From positions 261,501 through 325,500 of the forward strand of contig JAAOOA010000386.1 in assembly GCA_012861695.1 (NCBI GenBank): a stretch of 64,000 bases of DNA. Reading direction: 5' to 3'. A program made the position numbers and the translations under genes. Source of the stretch: Trematomus loennbergii. Its lineage: Eukaryota; Chordata; Actinopteri; Perciformes; Nototheniidae. This document shows, in pieces, positions 57,843 through 64,000 of this stretch (position 1 is the first letter of the stretch; each line of letters begins with the position of its first letter). A model generated the notes under the pieces. That model searched no databases and was not told the DNA's origin. It saw only the letters and a program-made list of their open reading frames with translations.

Positions 57843-57969
57843 CTGTGGATAAACCATGGATGTATAAAGATAAGGGCTAAACAGTAAAGCTCCTGCATTC
57901 GAATCAGCGCGGTTAGCCAGGCGGTAGTATAGCCCTCTGCCAGAAATGATCACACACTCCTGTAACCAA

Positions 57970-58325
57970 TCCTGCTTCAGACTGAGGTTAGGACCCCCAC
58001 CTCATTAGCATACGGACACATAAATAAATGTATGTCGAGTAAATGTAGAAATATATGAAAGATATATAATAACGTGTGTTCTGTTTTATTTATTTATACA
58101 TTGGTGTATTTATTTCCATATTATTTATGCATTTATTTATTCTTTTATTTGTGTATTTATTTCAACATTTATTTATTTGTGTATTTATTTCGTAATTAAT
58201 TTATTCCTGTATTTATTTATTTATTTACTTACTTATTCCTGTATTTCTTCATACATTTATTTACACAATTATTTATATATTTATACTTAAGTCATGTTCA
58301 GTCCTCCATAGTGAACGTGTCATTT
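57970..58325. repeat. Foldback element, right arm
   Basis: Inverted partner of 56,575-56,975. Differences between arms (for example gtgaactatggaggacggaa against ttcagtcctccatagtgaac) show moderate age. Confidence 0.85.
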
Positions 58326-58499
58326 TGATAAAGCAAACTGCTTCTTGTAAATCATGTGACCATGGATCCTCCCCTCCTCCTCCCCTTCCTCTTCCTCCTC
58401 CTGCTCCCTCTGTGTATGAAAGCTTTGATCAAACACAAACCGGTTCAAACCGGACTACACTCAGTTCAGATCACTTGCTGTTCTTCTCCAGCTGCTCTC

Positions 58500-58575
58500 A
58501 TGGCTGCTTTAACATCTGCGCAACATGCAGGGATCCTCATGTTCCTGTGGATCATTGGCTCTCTGGCTGCAGGAG
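58500..58575 (+). CDS. V-set receptor gene, exon 1 (signal peptide)
   Basis: ATG followed by MAALTSAQHAGILMFLWIIG then SLAAG, a clear signal peptide, ending at donor GGAG|GTGAGG in phase 1. This phase matches the V exon at 61,791. An in-frame ATG at 58,356 would add 48 residues with another hydrophobic stretch (LLLPFLFLLLLPL). The start at 58,500 is preferred because it alone gives a normal-length signal peptide next to the donor. The protein would be targeted to the ER and plasma membrane. Confidence 0.7.
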
Positions 58576-58579
58576 GTGA

Positions 58580-59689
58580 GGGCATGCATCCGTGGCCAAC
58601 TTGTGGCCCCACGCAAAGTTCTGTGATGAGGCCCTCTGTGTCGCGAGCGTCGTCGTCGTCAACGGGCGGGGGTGCTAGTGGGGCACGCACTTTAACTGCG
58701 AGCGCCGGAGCCTCGCAGCCGCGAATCTGTGGCGCGCGTACACTAATTGTGCCGCATTTGCGCTTCAGATGAGGCCCCCTCCGCAAGATGAGGCGCCTCA
58801 GTCTGCGTGATCTGCGTGTAGGGAGTGGCGGCCCTGAATATACTAACACAGTCTATGGCACGCAAAGGGAGAAGCAATCGCTGATGATCCACTGGAGGCA
58901 CAAAGAAAAAGCACAGATGCGTCAAAGCGTGTGAAAAATACTCGGGAAGGAAGCTATACTGAGTGCAATAGCAAGTAGCTAGGCTACTACTGGTGTCAGA
59001 GGACATCTGCAAAACAACACGCTTCCTTTGCGAACTCCTTAAGGAAACGCTGAACCATCTTTAACGCAAGGAGAGGAGATGTCGCATCCCACGATACCTT
59101 GCGGCCGCAACATTTACCGTGACAACATTCCGATCGTGACCGATAAATGATATCATGTAAGTTACGGTGCTTATTAAGCATTTTACAACTTATACCTTAA
59201 CTTGCCTAAGTGCTTTGTTTGGTGAATAACAAGTTATGCATATTGTATAAGTAAGTGAGTGCGAGCAATCATTAAGTTTCACTTTACTTAAAATAATAAT
59301 TAAATTCCAACCTTAAGAGTATATTTTTCACTATTGTCCATGTTCATAAAGCATAAGACAACCCCACAGGAACGCACAAGGGGAAGAATGTAGATGTCTT
59401 ATTGTGGTCCGCTGTACAGAAAACTGTAGTTCCCTCACAGCAGACTCAGTAGCCTAATATTCTCCGTCGCATCATAAATATGTCAGACAGTAAGTGAAGT
59501 GGGATTTTCAAAGCGCCTCAGCTTTTTCCTGAGTCCTTTTGAATTTCCCTAACCACTATTCCTTCTTTACGGTTCACAGAGGTCAAGGACTAGTGGTTAG
59601 GAAAATACGTTAGGAGCTGATTTTTGGACAATTCCAGAGCAACCTTTTACTGACATTTACATAATATATAAGTTACATATTTCTGCATT
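58580..59689. other. Intron 1, 5' part
   Basis: A GC-rich patch at 58,600-58,850 (cgcgagcgtcgtcgtcgtca) follows the first exon; its minus-strand 127-codon frame has no recognisable domain. The rest is AT-rich, with no further exon seen. Confidence 0.5.
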
Positions 59690-59820
59690 TTCCTTGAACC
59701 ATTGTGTCTCTTGCACTATTTTATCTCTGTTTATGATTAATATTTAGTTGTCACATTGTTGGAGGAGCCTGAGACCTCAGATGTTCACTGTGCAGATGGC
59801 AATAAAGCCTTTTTGTATTT
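59690..59820 (+). mobile_element. LINE-like 3' tail in intron 1
   Basis: cacattgttggaggagcctg then agacctcagatgttcactgt and ggcaataaagcctttttgta, matching the tails at 22,225 and 63,345. It is truncated to the 3' end. Confidence 0.5.
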
Positions 59821-60166
59821 ATGTTATGAACTGCCAAGCTTAAAGGAAACATTTATGTGTCTATGAGGAAACTCTTTGTAATGCTCATGTAATTTGAGAC
59901 GGAGCATTGTGATTGGCTGAAACTGAACAATAACAGAGTGACTTCTTGTTTCCTCCAGTCAATGGAGGCCAAGAGCCTTTCTCATTTCTAAATATGGTCA
60001 TGTTCGACTCTATCAGAGGAGGAGGAAGTGCTCTGGTGTTTAACTTCAGGAAGAGTAGCAATGATAAATTGTGTTAGTACTCTGTTACAATTAAAGTACT
60101 GGATTTACTGTGCAATACTCGGGTTCGAACTGAATGACATTGTACATTTAGAGTTTTTAGCATTAA

Positions 60167-60547
60167 AGGTGGGGTAGGTAAGTTTGAGAAACCGGCTCGA
60201 GATACACTTTTTGTTATATTCCATGGAATGCTCTTAACATCCCGATAGCAATGAATATCTGAAGTGCTTTGGCAAAAAATCCATAAACAAATATCATCTG
60301 TGGAAGCTGTAGTACTGTGAAAAGCACGACCAATCATCTGAGCCGGCCCGGCTAAAATAACTGGATGGCCTACCTGCCTGTCAGCCTTCCATCTGTGCAC
60401 AAACTTATCTCGTGCCCTCGTTGGTCATGTGCGCGTTCGTGTGTGTTGGAGGAGGGGCTCTGTGAGGAAGTGGCAGATTTTCTCCGGTTGTGTATTTTCA
60501 AATTCTAGCGATCTCAAGCCGGTTTCTCAAACTTACCTACCCTACCT
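60167..60547. mobile_element. TTAA-flanked MITE, copy 2
   Basis: Ends aggtggggtaggtaagtttg and (reverse complement) aggtagggtaggtaagtttg, flanked by TTAA at 60,163-60,166 and 60,548-60,551. It is 381 bp, inverted relative to copy 1 (29,362-29,740) and very similar. It lies in intron 1 of the V-set gene. Confidence 0.85.
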
Positions 60548-61249
60548 TTAATAACTTATTATTACTTATTTAATATTTAGACACACGTTTTTTTATATAT
60601 TGTATTACATATTTACTGCTGTTATATTGTAGTTCTATGTGCACATTTTACTTTCACTTAATTTTTATAAAAATATCTCTATTCAATTTTTATATTTGCA
60701 AATGTTGTTGCAAAAATCGAATTGAAGTAAAAGAAGCCAAACATTACTGATGGATATCATCACCAAATGAAAATATTATCAATAGAAACCTCCCGCAAAT
60801 GTCTTCAACAATCTGTCCATGAGTTTTTGTGAGTGGGCGGGGCTAAGTGACCGAAATAACAAAGGAACTCTGCTTAGAGCAATGACACCTTCCTCAAAAG
60901 TCTATCACAAACGGTTCATGTGTTTTTGCCCACCAGCGTCTGAGTGTCGTCACCAGTGACGTCAGCTTGTTTGCTGTTATAACAAGTGTATTTTTATTTT
61001 GTAGTGCTAATAATCTGTTAAGTGGCTAAAGCTGTCAAATAATTGCAGTGAAATCAAAAGTACAATATTGGCCACCAAAAATGTAATGGGGTCGAGGTAT
61101 AATGGAAGCACAGGTAGTCACTACCTGCTGGACACTGCTGCAGCGTCCTCAGATATTTTTCCCCTTCTATCTGAGAAAATCTCTAGGTGGGGGGCAGTGG
61201 TACGTCTGCCCACCACTAGCTGCAACTGACCCTGAGATCCTTGCTTACC

Positions 61250-61465
61250 CTAGTTTGCATCGTTCCTTCTTATCCAGAGACTCCCTTTCTCAGCCGCCTC
61301 AGCCACTTCTCTGAGTGCCTTCTTTTGTCTGGATCCGGTCATTCCTCCAGCCTTGAGGAATCTTTGAATGGATTTTTTGGATAGCTGGACACCCAGCTTA
61401 AGTTCATAAAGCAGACCACTTTCTGTATTTCTCCTTATTCCTTTCAAAGGCTGCCTCCATGCCAC
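61250..61465 (-). pseudogene. Mobile-element ORF fragment, unassigned
   Basis: The minus-strand frame contains LLYELKLGVQLSKKSIQRFL, KAGGMTGSRQKKALREVAEA and AEKGSLWIRRND. The EVAEAAEKGSLW-type motif recurs in fish retroelement-derived frames, but I cannot assign a class. It lies in intron 1 of the V-set gene in antisense orientation and has no sign of function. Confidence 0.3.
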
Positions 61466-61790
61466 AGCTTTACCAGATCACTGATTTACTAGAGGTATAA
61501 AGTATCATAGATTCAAATGTACTAATAGCATACTTCAAAATTGTAAAAAGTAAAGTATTGGAATAAATGTAGGAATCTAGTTGTTCACTACAGTCTACCA
61601 CTGGAATATATCTTTTCTCAGAGGAATAATTAAAAAATGATAATAATAACAAAACCCAAGTCTTTAGTGGCATTTCTGTTTTTGTAAACCTTTTTTTTAT
61701 CAGATGTTGCCGCTGCTTGCAGCAGTCCTTATAAATATACAAACGGCTCAAAATGAAATGACTAACTTTTGCCTTTCTGTCTTTCTCCAG

Positions 61791-62138
61791 ATCTAGAAAA
61801 GATGAAGGCAAGGCCTGGACAGAACGCCACTCTTCAGTGCCACACTTCCACAGATACTGCCATCACTGTGTTAGAGTGGAGCAGACCTGAGCTGGAGCAG
61901 TATGTCTTCTACTACAGAGATAGCATGCTTTATGAAAGCTTCCAGGATCCACGTTATCGAGGTCGTGTTGAGCTGAAAGATCCAGAGATGAAGAACGGAC
62001 ACTTTACTATTCTCCTGAAGAACGTCAGCACCAGCGACACGGGAACGTACCATTGTCGGGTTATAAGTCTCTCCAATAATCGCAGGAAGAGAGACGAGGG
62101 AGTGTTGGTGCGCTCCGTCCATCTGAGCGTCTCTGAAG
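61791..62138 (+). CDS. V-set receptor gene, exon 2 (Ig V domain)
   Basis: After acceptor ctgtctttctccag the exon encodes the mature N-terminus (DLEKMKARPG) and a complete V-set domain: Cys42 in TLQC, Trp55 in LEWSRPE, Asp108-Tyr112 in DTGTYHC and Cys114, numbered in the whole protein. N-glycosylation sequons are at 37 and 103, and a basic RRKRDEG loop precedes the final SVHLSVSE strand. It enters and leaves in phase 1, as in B7, CAR and butyrophilin-like receptors. It is closest to the exons at 24,067 and 22,714. Likely role: cell-surface recognition by an immune receptor. The exact family is not settled. Confidence 0.8.
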
Positions 62139-62340
62139 GTGAGTTGGTGTTTCTCCTGAAGAGTTCCTCCATTGGCATGTTTAAAGATGATGTTGATGCT
62201 CTGTGATCGGTAGATAATGTCTGACATGAGACTGGAGAGGAAACAGATTCTGTTCTTCATCACCTTCATGATCAGCTGTTCTCCAACATGAGGTCCAGTC
62301 GTTTCCTCACTGCTCTCTGTTTCTGTCCTCAGGTCCTGAG

Positions 62341-62507
62341 AAGGAATCACGATGAACAACCGGGGTCACGGAGGATACGTTTGGTTGGGAGTTGTGTTGG
62401 GAGTGGTTTGTCTCACTGTTGTTGTTGTTGTTGTTGTTGTAAAATCTCTAAGGGCTAAGGTGAGGAGATCAGAAATGTGTTTCGATGAAGAGGAAGTGTT
62501 CAAGTGA
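62341..62507 (+). CDS. V-set receptor gene, exon 3 (transmembrane and tail)
   Basis: Entered at the second of two nearby AGs (tcaggtcctgag), the frame reads EGITMNNRGHGG, then a membrane helix YVWLGVVLGVVCLTVVVVVV, then a basic-acidic tail KSLRAKVRRSEMCFDEEEVF-K and stop. This gives a 196-residue type I protein. Entered at the first AG (62,333), as paralogue 2 appears to do, translation gives GPEKESR and stops, a 148-residue product without a membrane anchor. The helix lies on a (GTT)n run of seven, prone to length change in steps of one Val. The tail has no ITIM or ITAM. Confidence 0.7.
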
Positions 62508-62509
62508 AT

Positions 62510-63340
62510 ACCGGACATTTGAAAGACCTCTCTACACTTGACTGTTTTCGTCACCTGCTTCTAAACTAAATAATCCTCTCCGTGAATCACTACCTTGCCG
62601 TGGTGGAGAGGCTTTACCCCCTAATACACAAAGACCTAGTCCAGGTGAGGGTTACACCAAATGTGATTCCATTTCGAAGTTTCAGAAATATTAGCCTTAA
62701 GTGATCAGCCAATCAGAAAGATTTACTTTGCTGCCGAACATGTATGATCGACGGTGAAGCCTATCTTTCAGACACAGCGCTAACAACATGTCCGACGTCT
62801 GATCTGGTCTTTGTGTGTCAGAGCCTGGAAGTGATCGTAAGTTCACAAAATATCCGATGGAGTTATTCATGGTGAGGGGGTTTATTTGAATATCAGCAGG
62901 TCAATTTCAATCTTAAAGTCGGTGTAAAGAGGTCTTAAAGTGTGTATCTATCGTGTTGGTGATATATTTCACGTGTGCTTTTTTTTTTTTAAACGTATTG
63001 CTGCAGAAATAGCGTCTGCTCTGGAATGTGTTTATAGGGATATATTTTGTATTTACTTTAATATAGTTAAGTTCTATTTTCATAAATAATTTGTTCTTAT
63101 TTTCATTGCATATCTCAAGATTATATGTAGATATAGTGCATGTGCACACTGTATGTGATGAACACATTTCCTTATTCCAAAAGTCAAGAAAGTTCAATTC
63201 AGTTTTATTCAACGTACTTAAAGGACATATTATTTAATTACATTTACTTTTAAATCAATTACATTTTATTTAGCTTAAGCTCTACTGAAAAATCATTTGA
63301 CCGATGCATGATACCAGTTTTTCATATTCACAATTTCCTT
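62510..63340. other. 3' flank of V-set gene
   Basis: No further exon seen. About 62,565-63,015 is paralogous to the 24,790-26,330 flank of the other V-set cluster (for example ccttgccgtggtggagaggc against ctgtcgtggtggagggtctt). Confidence 0.5.
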
Positions 63341-63344
63341 TCTT

Positions 63345-63480
63345 CCTAAATATAATACTTGTATATAGACTATTCTGCACTATTTGATCTGTTTTGTGTT
63401 GCTCTGCTGGAGGAGCTTCAGATTTTCATTGACATAACTACACTGTAGCTCTGTACACAAAACAATAAAAGCATTGAATA
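63345..63480 (+). mobile_element. LINE-like 3' tail
   Basis: gctctgctggaggagcttca then gattttcattgacataacta and aacaataaaagcattgaata, related to the tails at 22,225 and 59,690. Confidence 0.45.
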
Positions 63481-63920
63481 ATATATGTTGTTGATTTTAT
63501 TCAGTTGAAGCAATTGTTTGTAATTGATCTTGGGTTTTCTATAAAATTGTTATTTAGGATTTAAATAATCTCAGTTTTTGCCTCTTTATAATGTATCTGT
63601 TCTGTTTGGGTATTTTTTAATAAGATAAATACAAATATTCATTTATTTTTGTAATGTACTGTCACTTTAAACACCTTGTATTCAGGCTGAACTGTACTTT
63701 AAAGACACTTGAGTGAGTACCCCCCTCCTCATCTAGGTCTGCAGTGGAAGTGAAGCTGAAAAGTATTTAAATGTCTGTTTTAGGGAGTTCCCAGTTAGGA
63801 CTTTATCTCTAAACTCAACGCTCAGCTCGACTCGTGATGTCTAATGAGCCATTTCTATTTTATACGTTCTACATTATTACTCAAACAGCCAATAATAAAG
63901 GTTTCAAAGGTCAGCGTTGT

Positions 63921-64000
63921 CCGGCAGTGGCTCAGTCAGTAGGACTGGGAGCCGTAGGGTCGCCGGTTCAAGTCCCTGACCAGACCTAACTATGGAGTGT
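63921..64000 (+). mobile_element. tRNA-derived SINE head, cut by window end
   Basis: A-box-like gtggctcagtcagtaggact and B-box ggttcaagtcc at tRNA-like spacing. The predicted stems do not pair well, so a SINE is favoured over a tRNA gene. Confidence 0.6.

Noticed and set aside
58466..58849. 127-codon minus-strand frame opposite the signal-peptide exon
   Set aside because: GC-rich shadow frame with no recognisable domain; the plus strand has a convincing signal exon with donor.

Overview
The window is nuclear DNA from a vertebrate, most likely a teleost fish. The evidence is AT-rich, intron-bearing sequence; long (TG)n/(CA)n and (TA)n microsatellites; fish-typical non-LTR retrotransposon 3' tails; hAT, PIF/Harbinger, piggyBac and Ty3/Gypsy remnants; tRNA-derived SINEs; and immunoglobulin-superfamily exons with vertebrate splice signals. 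Nothing prokaryotic was seen. No species can be named from the sequence alone.

Layout. (1) 1-21,950: three head-to-tail copies of a roughly 7-kb repeat unit, each holding inverted-repeat arms, MITEs and microsatellites, and differing from one another by insertions and deletions; no host gene is evident. (2) 22.7-24.75 kb: plus-strand V-set immunoglobulin exons (two V exons and one C-terminal exon) separated by a 59-bp minisatellite. (3) 26.7-28.5 kb: a decayed minus-strand piggyBac transposase. (4) 30.1-40.66 kb: a minus-strand Fc-receptor-like gene with a signal exon, two Ig domains, a stalk/transmembrane exon and two tandem cassettes of ITIM-type cytoplasmic exons. Several exons are out of frame, so it is probably a pseudogene. 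Its Ig2 acceptor has been amplified into a 21-copy 51-bp array. (5) 40.8-48.2 kb: remains of a Gypsy-type LTR element (LTR, tRNA-Pro primer site, broken gag), a tandem array containing telomere-like repeats, and a GC-rich exon-like island. (6) 48.8-56.0 kb: a LINE reverse transcriptase split by a PIF/Harbinger element, which itself contains further transposons, up to four levels deep. (7) 56.5-58.33 kb: a foldback element whose spacer holds a BED-like remnant and an unrecognised terminal exon. (8) 58.5-62.5 kb: the best intact gene, a three-exon V-set membrane receptor of 196 residues. The window ends in LINE and SINE fragments.

How the parts relate. The V-set exons at 22.7, 24.1 and 61.8 kb are close paralogues, and the Fc-receptor-like gene lies between them. 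This looks like a rapidly duplicating innate immune-receptor cluster, with mobile elements supplying much of the intronic and intergenic DNA. Only the 58.5-62.5 kb gene reads open from signal peptide to tail.
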